Shown here piece after piece: positions 49,960 through 61,717 of a stretch of 64,000 nucleotides of DNA. Made by a program: the position numbers and the translations under genes. The stretch covers positions 4,154,001 to 4,218,000 of the forward strand of contig CP166702.1 of assembly GCA_051414805.1 (NCBI GenBank). The letters are read 5' to 3'. Origin of the DNA: Xenophilus sp003671765. GTDB taxonomy: Bacteria; Pseudomonadota; Gammaproteobacteria; Burkholderiales; Burkholderiaceae_C. A model generated the notes under the pieces. The model saw only the letters and a list, made by a program, of their open reading frames with translations. It was not told the DNA's origin and did not search any database. The first letter of the stretch is position 1. Every line of letters starts with the position of its first letter.

Positions 49960-52130
49960 GTGCGAACGGCGCTGCGCCGGATGCAACCGCGGCGCACGGC
50001 AATGCGGGGCATGGCGCGGCTCCTGCGGCTCAAAGGCCCGTCCTGGCGCAGCCTCCGGCCTGGCCGGCGCTGCGCGAGGAACTACAGATCGAGGCCGGCG
50101 GCGCCAACCCGGACGGCTCGCCGGCCTGGCACATCTGCGATCCCGTACGCAACCTCTATTTCCGCATCGGCTGGCTGGAGTTCGAGATCCTGCAACGGTG
50201 GCAGCAACGCGACGCGAACCGCATCGCCCAGGCAGTCTCCGCCGCGACCACCTTGGCAGCCGATGCGGGTGATGTGAAGCGCTTGCAGGAGTTCCTGGCG
50301 CGCCACCAGCTGCTGCGCAGTCCGCGCCCGAAGCCGCCCACGCCTGCCTGGCGCTGGCTGCTGAACAACTACCTGTTCATCCGGGTCCCGCTGGTGCGGC
50401 CACAGGCGTGGCTCAGGACGCTCCTGCGCTGGCTGCACTGGCTGTACACGCCGGCCTTCGTCGGCGCGACGGTGGCGGCCGCGCTCGTCGGCGTGATGAT
50501 GGCCGCCCGCCAGTGGGACACCGTGCAGGCCAACCTGCGCGGCGCGATGAGTTGGGAAGGCGTGGTCGGCTTTGCCGGTGCGCTCGTGCTGTCCAAGCTC
50601 ATCCACGAGCTCGGGCACGCCCTGATGGCGACGCGCCACGGCGTCCGGGTGGGGCACATGGGCGTCGCTTTCCTCGTGATGTGGCCGATGGCATACACCG
50701 ACACGGGAGAAAGCTGGAAGCTGCGGCGCTCGCGCCACCGGCTGGCGATCGCGTCCGCCGGGATCTGCGCCGAGCTCGTCCTGGCGGCCTGGTGCACGCT
50801 GGCCTGGGCCTTCCTGCCGGAGTCCGACCTTCGCAACGCGTTGTTCTTCCTGGCCACCACCGCATGGGTCCTCACCCTGGCGGTCAACGCCAGCCCGTTC
50901 ATGCGCTTCGACGGCTACTACATCCTGTCGGACGCGCTGGACTTCCCCGGCCTGCACGAGCGGGCGGGCCGCCAGGCCCGGCGCATGCTGCGCGCCGGGC
51001 TGCTGGGCCTGCAGGAGTCCTCGCCGGAGCCGCTGCCCGCGGGCTGGCGAGGGTCGCTGGCACTTTTTGCCTTTGCCACCTGGATCTACCGCTTCGTGCT
51101 GTTCCTGGGCATCGCTGTGGTGGTCTACCACGCGTTCTTCAAGGCGCTCGGGGTCGCGCTGTTCTTCGTCGAGATCGCCGTCTTCATCGTCCGTCCCGTG
51201 GCGGCAGAGCTGCGCACGTGGCATGCGCGCCGCAGCGAGATCCCCAAGAGTCGCCGCCGTGCGGCGCTGCTGCTCCTCGTCGTTGCGGTCGCCGTCCTGG
51301 TCATTCCCTGGTCGAGCCGCATCCCCGCCCCGGGCGTGCTGCGTGCCGGTGTCGAGCAGGCCGTGTTCCCGCCCTTCGGCGCGAGGGTGGTCTCGCTGGG
51401 CGTTGCCAATGGCCACCGGGTAGAGCCGGGCGAGGTGCTGATGACGCTGGACGCCCCCCTGCAGCAGACCGAGCGGGACAAGGCCGCGGAGATGGCCGCC
51501 GCCTACCGCCGCACGGCCCAGGGGGCGATCGACATCCAGGACGCCGGTCCGGCGCAGGCGGCCTTGGCCCAACAGCAGGCGACGCGCTATGAACGCGAGC
51601 GAAGCGCCCGACAGGCCGAGCTCCAGAGGCTGCACGTGGTGGCGAGCGTCGGCGGCACCGTGCGGGACCTCGATCCCTGGATCGCCCCGGGCGTGTGGGT
51701 AGGACCCGCACAGCGACTGGCAATGGTCGTGGACCAGGGCCGATGGCGCGTGGAGGCGCTGGTGCCTGAACGTGACCGGTCCCGGATCGCGGACGGCGCC
51801 TCCGTTGCGGTCTATGTGAAGGGCCGGCTGGAGCGACTGCGCGGTCAGGTCACCGCAATCGACGGAACGCCGATCAGGCGCCTGCCGCACGCCATGCTCG
51901 CCAAGTCGCACGGCGGCGACGTGCCCTTGAACCCCTCTGCGCCTGCCAAGGACCTCAAACCTGCTGCCGCGTGGTTCCGGGTCGTTGCGGAAGGACAGAT
52001 CCCTTCGGGCTGGCAGGGGACGCCAGGGGAAGCGATGGTGAGCCTGCAGGTTGAAGGCATGCGGCAGAACCTGTGGCAACGATGGAGCGACGCGGCCTTC
52101 GCGGCGCTGCTCCAGCAAAGCGGCTTTTGA
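49953..52130 (+). CDS. PqqD-like / M50 site-2 protease / HlyD-like fusion membrane protein
   Basis: 725 aa from ATG 49953. Residues ~38-125 resemble a PqqD-type peptide-binding domain (WHICDPVRNLYFRIGWLEFEILQRW). The M50 metalloprotease core follows: zinc motif HELGH at 218-222 in a membrane helix, and the second metal region NASPFMRFDGYYILSD with D320. Further transmembrane helices span ~270-430. The C-terminal ~250 aa are HlyD-like: a membrane helix (LLLLVVAVAVLVIPW), lipoyl half AVFPPFGARVVSLGVANGHRVEPGEVLMTL, a helical hairpin, and ASVGGTVRDLDPWIAPGVWVGPAQRLAMVVD. Key zinc ligands are intact. It occupies the place an ABC exporter would normally have. Confidence 0.87.
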   Translation: MLGANGAAPDATAAHGNAGHGAAPAAQRPVLAQPPAWPALREELQIEAGGANPDGSPAWHICDPVRNLYFRIGWLEFEILQRWQQRDANRIAQAVSAATTLAADAGDVKRLQEFLARHQLLRSPRPKPPTPAWRWLLNNYLFIRVPLVRPQAWLRTLLRWLHWLYTPAFVGATVAAALVGVMMAARQWDTVQANLRGAMSWEGVVGFAGALVLSKLIHELGHALMATRHGVRVGHMGVAFLVMWPMAYTDTGESWKLRRSRHRLAIASAGICAELVLAAWCTLAWAFLPESDLRNALFFLATTAWVLTLAVNASPFMRFDGYYILSDALDFPGLHERAGRQARRMLRAGLLGLQESSPEPLPAGWRGSLALFAFATWIYRFVLFLGIAVVVYHAFFKALGVALFFVEIAVFIVRPVAAELRTWHARRSEIPKSRRRAALLLLVVAVAVLVIPWSSRIPAPGVLRAGVEQAVFPPFGARVVSLGVANGHRVEPGEVLMTLDAPLQQTERDKAAEMAAAYRRTAQGAIDIQDAGPAQAALAQQQATRYERERSARQAELQRLHVVASVGGTVRDLDPWIAPGVWVGPAQRLAMVVDQGRWRVEALVPERDRSRIADGASVAVYVKGRLERLRGQVTAIDGTPIRRLPHAMLAKSHGGDVPLNPSAPAKDLKPAAAWFRVVAEGQIPSGWQGTPGEAMVSLQVEGMRQNLWQRWSDAAFAALLQQSGF

Positions 52131-52354
52131 TCCCTGGACGCGCGCACGGCGCAACACCGCCTTGCAGAACCGAGCCGTCGGAGATTGGGAGCCTGGTTCC
52201 GCTCTTCGGCGCGTACACACCGCACATCACCCCTTCTTCGACATGAGTCAACGGCGGTTTTCCGTCAGAAGCGATGTCCGGAAAGGGCCCCAAGCGGGTT
52301 CTCGCCGCCATACCGTGCCTGATGAGGCGCGGCAGCTTTGGCTAAAGTCGCAGC

Positions 52355-53155
52355 ATGCAGATCCGTCACCCCAGTTCCGCGCCGCAACTTCACCGGGATT
52401 TCCTCGACCGTGCCGTGCCGATCTTGGCCGCGGACCCTCGTTTGCTCGGTGTTGCAGCGGCCGGCTCGTATGCGACGGACTCCATGGATGATTACAGCGA
52501 CGTGGATCTCGTTGTTGCGTGCGAGGCCTCAAGCTTCGATGAGGTGATGCAGGCGCGCAAGCAGATTGCCGCCACCCTCGGACGCCTGGCCGCGGCATTC
52601 ACGGGCGAGCATGTCGGTGAGTCCCGCCTGCTGATTTGTCTTTATGGGCCACCCGCGCTCCATGTCGACCTCAAGTTCGTTCGCGTGGAAGATCTGGCAG
52701 ATCGGGTCGACGAGCCGTTCGTCTTGTGGGAACGCGATGGGCGAATGAGCGCGGCTTATGCGTCTCAAAAGGGAAAGTTTCCCCCGCCAGATCAACAGTG
52801 GATCGAAGACAGGTTTTGGGTCTGGGTGCACTACGGCGCGTCGAAAATTGCTCGTGGCGAATTGCAGGAAGCACTGGAGTTTCTGTCTTTCCTGCGTGTT
52901 GGCGTGCTCGGTCCGCTGGGCCTTGAGCGTGCAGGCATGGTGCCCGCCGGTGTTCGCCGCGTTGAGCGATCGCCTGAGTTGGCAGCGTTGCTCAGAACAA
53001 CCGTGAGCACACTGGACCCTGGCGCATTGTTGGTGGCTCTGGACAACACCATCGCAGCGTATCGGCTCGTTCGTGCTCCCACCCTGAGGGTGAACGCAGA
53101 CGGCGAGCATGTCGCCATCGAATTCTTGGATCGAATCCGCAAGCAGATTGCTTGA
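52355..53155 (+). CDS. Nucleotidyltransferase-domain protein (aminoglycoside adenylyltransferase-like fold)
   Basis: 266 aa. Pol-beta type nucleotidyltransferase motif: G37-S38-YATDSMDDYSD49-V-D51-LVV, with a probable third carboxylate in LHVDLKF near residue 108. The rest is alpha-helical. Possible substrates include small molecules such as aminoglycosides or a protein/RNA partner; resistance cannot be claimed. Base composition is visibly less GC-rich and codon use less biased than neighbours, and an IS element follows 50 bp later, so recent acquisition is likely. Start context lacks a clear Shine-Dalgarno. Confidence 0.75.
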   Translation: MQIRHPSSAPQLHRDFLDRAVPILAADPRLLGVAAAGSYATDSMDDYSDVDLVVACEASSFDEVMQARKQIAATLGRLAAAFTGEHVGESRLLICLYGPPALHVDLKFVRVEDLADRVDEPFVLWERDGRMSAAYASQKGKFPPPDQQWIEDRFWVWVHYGASKIARGELQEALEFLSFLRVGVLGPLGLERAGMVPAGVRRVERSPELAALLRTTVSTLDPGALLVALDNTIAAYRLVRAPTLRVNADGEHVAIEFLDRIRKQIA

Positions 53156-53205
53156 GGTTCCGGGAGCTTGCTTCCACCCGCCTCCGGCGACGTCGGCTTA
53201 TGGCC

Positions 53206-54888
53206 GAGGCTGTGTGAAAACCCTTCCCCATACGCCCTCTCAAAAATAAGATCAGGTCACCCGTTCAAGCGAGGTGCCCATGAAGCGATTCATCGAAGGC
53301 GAGTCCCGCGAGCAAGTCACCTTGCTGCCCGAGTGCCTTGACGACTATATCGGCCAGGACAACCCGGTGCGCGTCGTCGATGCTTTCGTCGAGGAGCTCG
53401 ATCTTCTCGCCCTGGGCTTCCGCGGCGCAGACCCCGCAGCCACCGGCCGTCCCGCGTATCACCCCGGCGTTCTGCTCAAGCTCTACATCTACGGGTACCT
53501 CAATCGCATTCAGTCGAGCCGGCGCCTGGAGCGCGAAGCCCAACGCAACGTCGAGCTCATGTGGCTCACCGGCCGTCTGGCCCCGGACTTCAAGACCATC
53601 GCCGACTTCCGCCATTACAACGGCGCCGGCATCCGCAACGTCTGCAAGCGCTTCATCGGCCTGTGCCGTGACCTGAAGCTCTTCTCTCAGGCCATCGTGG
53701 CCATCGATGGCAGCAAATTCAAAGCCGTCAACAGCCGCGACGCCAACTTCACCCCGGGCAAGGTCGACGCACGCCAGCGTCAGATCGAGCAGAGCATCCA
53801 GCGCTACCTCGATGCTCTGGAGACTGCTGACCGCACCCAGCCGGCAGAAGTTGAAGCCAAGACCGAGCGACTGACGGACAAGATCCGCAAGCTGCGCGAG
53901 CAGATGCGTCAACTGGACGAGACCCGGGAACAACTGAAGGACGAGCCCGACGGTCAGCGCTCCACCACCGATCCCGATGCCCGGTCGATGAACTCACAGG
54001 CCAAGGGCACGGGCATGGTGGGCTACAACGTACAGACGGCGGTCGATGCCAAATACCACCTCATCGTGGCGCACGAGGTCACCAACATCGGCAACGACCG
54101 GGCACAGCTGAGCAAGATGGCCAAGGCGGCGCGCGAGGCCATGGGCACCAGGAAGCTGCAGGCCTTCGCCGATCGTGGCTACTTCAATGGCGTCGAGCTC
54201 AAGGCCTGCGAGGAAGCGGGCATCACGACCTACGTGCCCAGGCCGATGACTTCCGGGGCCAAGGCCGCGGGGCGGTTCGACAAGAGCGACTTCATCTACA
54301 TCGCCAAGGACGACGAATACCAGTGTCCGGCCGGCGAACGCGCCATCTATCGGTTCACCACGCAGGAGAAGAACGGGCTGAACGCGCATTTGTACTGGAC
54401 CGGTGCCTGCCCCACATGCCCGATCAAAGGCCAGTGCACGACAGGCGACTACAGGCGCATCCGCCGCTGGGAGCACGAAGAAGTGCTGGAGCGCGTGCAG
54501 CAGCGACTGGACAAGAAGCTCGATGCCATGACCCTGCGACGGCGCACCGTGGAGCACGTGTTCGGAACGCTCAAGCACTGGATGGGCTCGACGCACTTCC
54601 TGACGAAGACGCTGGCGCATGTGGGCACCGAGATGAGTCTGCACGTGCTGGCGTACAACCTCAAGCGGGTGATGCGGATTCTGGGGATGGCCAGGACGAT
54701 GAAGGCGATGCGCTTGGTAGGGGTGTGAGCCTTCTTCAACGCATCAGCTCTTGTGCAGCGCATCGAATGCCTGCAAAACCCTCACACACACGAAACAAGA
54801 CCGTCGGAACGCTTGACACGCCGTCAGAGCTCTGCAGCCGCGATGCTTCGGCATACTGGATGCATCGCCGACGTTTCCACACAGCCTC
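53206..54888 (+). mobile_element. IS1182-type insertion sequence
   Basis: About 1.68 kb. Terminal inverted repeats are GAGGCTGTGTGAAAAC at 53206-53221 and GTTTCCACACAGCCTC at 54873-54888, 15 of 16 matching. Both ends are flanked by GGCC (53202-53205, 54889-54892), which may be a 4-bp target duplication or, being palindromic, an extension of the repeat. One intact transposase gene fills it. 54729-54872 is its non-coding 3' part. No known gene is visibly interrupted. Confidence 0.88.
53274..54728 (+). CDS. IS1182 family transposase (DDE type)
   Basis: 484 aa, full length. Family features: N-terminal MKRFIEGESREQVTLLPECLDDYI, RPAYHPGVLLKLYIYGYLNRIQSSRRLEREA, AIVAIDGSKFKAVNS with the first catalytic Asp. 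A coiled-coil region at ~165-225 follows, then MVGYNVQTAVDAKYHLIVAHEVTN with the second Asp, a Cys-containing segment (CPAGE...CPTCPIKGQC), and the glutamate region RRRTVEHVFGTLKHWMG. No frameshift or stop, so the element may be active. Confidence 0.95.
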   Translation: MPMKRFIEGESREQVTLLPECLDDYIGQDNPVRVVDAFVEELDLLALGFRGADPAATGRPAYHPGVLLKLYIYGYLNRIQSSRRLEREAQRNVELMWLTGRLAPDFKTIADFRHYNGAGIRNVCKRFIGLCRDLKLFSQAIVAIDGSKFKAVNSRDANFTPGKVDARQRQIEQSIQRYLDALETADRTQPAEVEAKTERLTDKIRKLREQMRQLDETREQLKDEPDGQRSTTDPDARSMNSQAKGTGMVGYNVQTAVDAKYHLIVAHEVTNIGNDRAQLSKMAKAAREAMGTRKLQAFADRGYFNGVELKACEEAGITTYVPRPMTSGAKAAGRFDKSDFIYIAKDDEYQCPAGERAIYRFTTQEKNGLNAHLYWTGACPTCPIKGQCTTGDYRRIRRWEHEEVLERVQQRLDKKLDAMTLRRRTVEHVFGTLKHWMGSTHFLTKTLAHVGTEMSLHVLAYNLKRVMRILGMARTMKAMRLVGV

Positions 54889-54957
54889 GGCCGACGGCGG
54901 CCGGTCGCGCCCATGGCTCGAAGGTCGGCTCCCCCCGCTTCACAGACCTTCCCGCCA

Positions 54958-54984
54958 AAAAGAAAAAGCCCGCCAAGGCGGGCT
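54958..54984 (-). terminator. Rho-independent terminator of acnA
   Basis: On the minus strand AGCCCGCC-TT-GGCGGGCT followed by TTTTTCTTTTT, starting about 22 bp after the acnA stop. Confidence 0.88.
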
Positions 54985-55006
54985 CCTCATCGTACAGGCG
55001 GCACCC

Positions 55007-57871
<2,865 letters not shown>

Positions 57872-57977
57872 GGGGGCACTCCTTGTGGTTCGTGGTTCTC
57901 CACAAAGATAGCAGGCTTCAGTGACCGGCGTGGTCGGCCAAGCCCCCGTCCATTCGGGGCGTGGCGGCTTGGCATTG

Positions 57978-58035
57978 CTCCTGATTTGATAGCTGCTCGC
58001 GCCCGCCCCGCGGGCGCTGCAGCCCCTTTTCCTTG
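57978..58035 (+). repeat. Dispersed intergenic repeat, copy F
   Basis: TTTGATAGCTGCTCGCGCCCGCCCCGCGGGCGCTGCAG with a T-rich tail. It lies between acnA and the next gene, both on the minus strand. The GCGCCCGC/GCGGGCGC arm forms a strong hairpin followed by CCCCTTTTCC. Confidence 0.8.
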
Positions 58036-58039
58036 TGTC

Positions 58040-58459
58040 TCAGGCGAGCGCGGCGCGGGCGCGGCCGGCCCGCGTGGCGCGCAGGCCCATCCACTGCGCC
58101 TCGGCCAGCAGCACCACCGTGGCGGCCTGCGCGATGACCCAGGCCATGCCCAGCGGGGTGACGGGGAAGACGCCGCTCGCCAGCAGCGCGGCGCAGGCCG
58201 CGGCCCAGCCGAAGTTGCCGACCACGACCAGGCCGATCAGCGTGCGGGGCGGCGTCGCGCGCATCGCCATGGCGGCGGCCAGCGCGCCGTAGCCGAGCAG
58301 GAACACGCCCGTGCCCAGCAGCAGCCCGGCCGGCAGCCCGGTCAGGCGCGCCAGCGCATCGGTGAGGCCGACCTGCAGCGCGCCGGTGGCGGCGCAGGAC
58401 GCAGCGTCGGCCCACATCACGCGGGACAGGAAACGAGGCGAAGCGAAGATCGAGGACAT
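58040..58459 (-). CDS. Small four-helix membrane protein, function unknown
   Basis: 139 aa from ATG 58459 with Shine-Dalgarno AAGGAG. Four hydrophobic stretches (about 17-35, 46-66, 75-98, 105-125; LLLGTGVFLLGYGALAAAMAMRA, LIGLVVVGNFGWAAACAALLAS, GMAWVIAQAATVVLLAEAQW) indicate a polytopic inner-membrane protein. No motif points to a function. It is divergent from an MmyB-like regulator with a 139-bp shared promoter region, and is probably its target. Confidence 0.75.
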   Translation of the reverse strand: MSSIFASPRFLSRVMWADAASCAATGALQVGLTDALARLTGLPAGLLLGTGVFLLGYGALAAAMAMRATPPRTLIGLVVVGNFGWAAACAALLASGVFPVTPLGMAWVIAQAATVVLLAEAQWMGLRATRAGRARAALA

Positions 58460-58598
58460 GGCTGGCTCCTTGCGTTGGGTGGCTCCGCCTCGGGCGACTC
58501 CCTCGGCGTTGGACGCAATGATTCCGCCCGGCCCATCCACGGTCGATGACCTCGCAGGTCATGGCCGCGCGGCGGCGGGCCGCGCCAGAATCCGCCGC

Positions 58599-59426
58599 AT
58601 GACGACCGCCCATGCCCACGCCGGCCGCCCCGGCGCCCGCGACCCCTTCGGCCTGCACCTGCGCCACTGGCGCCAGCACCGCCGCATGAGCCAGCTCGAC
58701 TTGGCGCAGGAAGCCGAGATCTCCACCCGCCACCTGAGCTATGTGGAAACCGGCCGCGCCGCCCCTAGCCGCGAGATGGTGCTGCGCCTGGCCGAGCGCC
58801 TGGCCGTGCCGCTGCGCGAACGCAATGCGCTGCTGGTGGCGGCCGGCTACGCGCCGATGTACCGGCAGCGCTCGCTGGACGACCCCTCGATGGCGGCGGC
58901 GCGCGAGGCCGTGCAGCTGGTGCTCAAGGGCCACGAGCCCTACCCGGCCCTCGCCGTCGACCGCCATTGGCAGCTGGTGGCGCACAACGCGCTGGTGCCA
59001 CTGCTGATGGCGGGCGCAGCGCCGCAGCTGCTCGAAGGCCCGATCAACGTGCTGCGCCTGAGCCTGCACCCCGAGGGCCTGGCGCCGCGCATCGCCAACC
59101 TGGCGCAGTGGCGTTCGCACCTGCTGGAGCGGCTGCAGCAGCAGGTCGCCGCCACGGGCGACGCGCAACTGCAGGCCCTGCACGACGAGCTGGCCGCCTA
59201 CCCGGTGGCCGACCCCGGCACCGAGGCCGCGGCAGGCGGCGGCGAACTCTCGAGCGTGGTGGTGCCCTTCCGGCTGCGCACCGACGCCGGCCTGCTGAGC
59301 TTCATCAGCACCACCACCATCTTCGGCACGCCGGTCGACGTCACCTTGCAGGAACTGGCCGTGGAGTCCTTCTTTCCGGCGGATGCGCCGACGGCGCAGG
59401 CCCTGCGCTCGCTCGCTCCAAAGTGA
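58599..59426 (+). CDS. XRE family regulator with MmyB-like ligand-binding domain
   Basis: 275 aa. The helix-turn-helix is at residues ~17-73 (LRHWRQHRRMSQLDLAQEAEISTRHLSYVETGRAAPSREMVLRLAERL). The C-terminal MmyB-like PAS-fold domain follows (LVLKGHEPYPALAVDRHWQLVAHNALVPLL; INVLRLSLHPEGLAPRIANLAQWRSHLLERLQQQ). Regulators of this type often control an adjacent divergent gene, here the small membrane protein. Its last 86 bp overlap the 3' end of the opposite-strand acyl-CoA dehydrogenase gene. Confidence 0.9.
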   Translation: MTTAHAHAGRPGARDPFGLHLRHWRQHRRMSQLDLAQEAEISTRHLSYVETGRAAPSREMVLRLAERLAVPLRERNALLVAAGYAPMYRQRSLDDPSMAAAREAVQLVLKGHEPYPALAVDRHWQLVAHNALVPLLMAGAAPQLLEGPINVLRLSLHPEGLAPRIANLAQWRSHLLERLQQQVAATGDAQLQALHDELAAYPVADPGTEAAAGGGELSSVVVPFRLRTDAGLLSFISTTTIFGTPVDVTLQELAVESFFPADAPTAQALRSLAPK

Positions 59427-61614
59427 AGCCGGCCGGCGCCTCGTTGGCCGGCTGCGACTGGCGGCGGCTGGCCGGGCCGGGCACGTCGTCGACCTGGATC
59501 ACGCGGTCGGCCGCTTCCAGGTAGGCACGCGCCAGCGCCGGGTCGCGGGCCAAGCGGGCGGCCTCGTCCAGCGAACGGGTGCGGCGCAGGGCGCGGTTGA
59601 GCGTCGCCGTTTCCGGGCCCAGGCGCTGCGCCAATTCAAGCGCTTCCATCAGGTCGCGCAGGCCGCCGGCGGCGGGACGGGCCAGGTCGGGCACCAGGGC
59701 CGCGACCAGGGCCGGCTCGGTGCGCAGTTGCTCGGCCAGCTGCAGCAGCGGCACGTCGCGCATCGGCGCCAGGCGGCCGGTGCCGGCCATGACCAGAGCG
59801 CCCAGGGCGCGCCGGCCGGGCGTGGGCAGGTTGGCGTACAGCTCGCGCAGGATGCCCGCCGCCGCGTCGAGCTGCAGGCGGATGGCGGCACGGGCCACGG
59901 GCAGCATCGTGGGCGAGGCCTGGTCCATCACCTGGAAGCGCCACACGCAGGCGCTGGCCAGGTACAGGTGGGCCAGCACGTCGCCCAGGCGCGCCGACAG
60001 CAGCTCCATGCGCTTGAGCTTGCCGCCCAGCAGCCCCATGGCCAGGTCGGCGGTGAAGGCGTACTTGGCGCTCATGCGCGCGATCAGGCGCGCCTCGCGC
60101 GCGAGCGCCTCGGGCGGGTTGCCGCGCACGCCGACGCCGAACAGGCCGGCGAAGAAGTTGCGCAGCACGTGTCGCCCGTGCGCCAGCAGCGCACGGCCCA
60201 GCGCTTCCTCGTCGCGGGCCTGCACGGCCGCCATCTCGGCCTGCACGTGCGGGTGGCAGCGCACGGCCCCCTGGCCGAACACGATCAGCGCCCGCGTCAG
60301 CAGGTTGGCGCCTTCCACGGTGATCGCGATGGGCGCCTGCCGGTAGGCGATGCCCAGCAGGTTCGACGGCCCGGCGATGATGCCCTTGCCGCCCAGGATG
60401 TCCATGCCGTGGTTGACGGCGCGGCGGCCGGCCTCGGTGAGCTGCACCTTGAGGATGGCGCTGGCCACCGACGGCCGCTCGCCCGCATCGAGCGCGGCCG
60501 CCGTGTAGCGCCGCGCCGCATCGGTGGCGTAGAGCTCGGCCGCCATGCCGGCCACCAGACCGGCCACCGCGTCGAAGCGGCCGATCGGCAGGCCGAACTG
60601 CTCGCGCACCTGCCCGTAGCCGTTGGCCACGAAGAGCGCGGTCTGCTGCATCGCCGAGCCCAGGGCCGGCAGCGAGATCGCGCGGCCCGCCGCCAGGCAT
60701 TCCATCAGCATGCGCCAGCCCTGGCCCACCTGCGCCTCGCCGCCGATGACCCAGTCCATGGGCACGAACACCTGCTCACCACGGATCGGGCCGTTCATGA
60801 AGGCCGAGTCCATCGGCCGGTGGCGCCGGCCGATCTCCATGCCGGCCTGCGGCACGGGGATCAGCGCGCAGGTGATGCCCAGGTCGCGCGCCCATTCGGC
60901 CTGCGACGGGTCGTGCGCATGGAAGGCCAGGCCCACCACGGTGGCGACCGGCGCGAGCGTGATGTAGCGCTTGTCGAAGTCGACCAGGAAGCCGCGCGTC
61001 ATGCGGCCCTCGAACTCACGCTCCACCAGGACGCCGCGGTCCGGGATCGCCGCCGCATCGGAGCCCGCGTAGGGCGAGGTGAGCCCGAAGCACGGCAACT
61101 CGCGCCCGTCGGCCAGGCGCGGCAAATAGTGCTGCTGCTGGGCCTCGGTGCCGTAGCGCAGCAGCAGCTCGGCCGGGCCGAGCGAGTTGGGCACCATGAC
61201 CGTCACCGCGGTGGCCACGTTGACGGTGGCGATGCGCGCCACCACCGTGGCATGCGCGTGGTGGCTGAAGCCCAGGCCGCCGAAGGCCTGCGGGATGATC
61301 ATCCCGAAGAAGCGCTTCTCGCGCAGGAACTGCCAGACCTCGGCCGGCAGGTCCTGCGCCTCGTCGATGGCGTGGTCGTCGAGCATGCGGCACAGCTGCC
61401 GCACCTCGTGGTCGAGGAAGGACTGCTCCGCGGGCGTGAGCCGGTTGGGTCCCATGCGCACGAGCGCGTCGAAGTCGGGCCGCCCGGCGAAGAGCTGGCC
61501 TTCGAAGCCGACGGTGCCGGCCTCCAGCGCCGCGCGCTCGGTCTCGCCCAGGGGCGGCAGGGCCTTGGCGAAGGGCTTCATGGCGCGATGGCCGATCCGG
61601 GACGCGAGGGTCAT
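59341..61614 (-). CDS. FadE-type acyl-CoA dehydrogenase
   Basis: 757 aa from ATG 61614, preceded by GGGAGA seven bases upstream; an ATG at 61650 would add 12 aa. Acyl-CoA dehydrogenase core: FFGMIIPQAFGGLGFSHHAHATVVARI, CFGLTSPYAGSDA, VIGGEAQVGQGWRMLMECLAAGRAISLPALG and MDILGGKGIIAGPSNLLG. The long C-terminal domain (DUF1974 type) of FadE-like enzymes is present. It should catalyse the first oxidation of fatty-acid beta-oxidation with FAD. The last ~29 codons are antisense to the regulator gene and have no family character, suggesting loss of the original stop. Confidence 0.9.
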   Translation of the reverse strand: MTLASRIGHRAMKPFAKALPPLGETERAALEAGTVGFEGQLFAGRPDFDALVRMGPNRLTPAEQSFLDHEVRQLCRMLDDHAIDEAQDLPAEVWQFLREKRFFGMIIPQAFGGLGFSHHAHATVVARIATVNVATAVTVMVPNSLGPAELLLRYGTEAQQQHYLPRLADGRELPCFGLTSPYAGSDAAAIPDRGVLVEREFEGRMTRGFLVDFDKRYITLAPVATVVGLAFHAHDPSQAEWARDLGITCALIPVPQAGMEIGRRHRPMDSAFMNGPIRGEQVFVPMDWVIGGEAQVGQGWRMLMECLAAGRAISLPALGSAMQQTALFVANGYGQVREQFGLPIGRFDAVAGLVAGMAAELYATDAARRYTAAALDAGERPSVASAILKVQLTEAGRRAVNHGMDILGGKGIIAGPSNLLGIAYRQAPIAITVEGANLLTRALIVFGQGAVRCHPHVQAEMAAVQARDEEALGRALLAHGRHVLRNFFAGLFGVGVRGNPPEALAREARLIARMSAKYAFTADLAMGLLGGKLKRMELLSARLGDVLAHLYLASACVWRFQVMDQASPTMLPVARAAIRLQLDAAAGILRELYANLPTPGRRALGALVMAGTGRLAPMRDVPLLQLAEQLRTEPALVAALVPDLARPAAGGLRDLMEALELAQRLGPETATLNRALRRTRSLDEAARLARDPALARAYLEAADRVIQVDDVPGPASRRQSQPANEAPAGFTLERASAGPAPSAHPPERRTPRPVPAR

Positions 61615-61717
61615 TCGAAATCTCCCGGGCGCGACGGCGCCCGATCGCATGTTCGGGTGTGCGCCGATTACGGGCGGACGGCCGACGCAGACAGCGGCTG
61701 TCGGAAAGAAGCGCCGT

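Noticed and set aside
52355..53155. Antibiotic resistance gene call for the nucleotidyltransferase
   Set aside because: Only the generic GS...DxD fold is visible; no specific aminoglycoside-enzyme motif supports naming it as resistance.
53202..54892. GGCC as a proven target-site duplication of the IS
   Set aside because: GGCC is itself a palindrome, so it could simply extend the inverted repeats; an empty site would be needed to decide.
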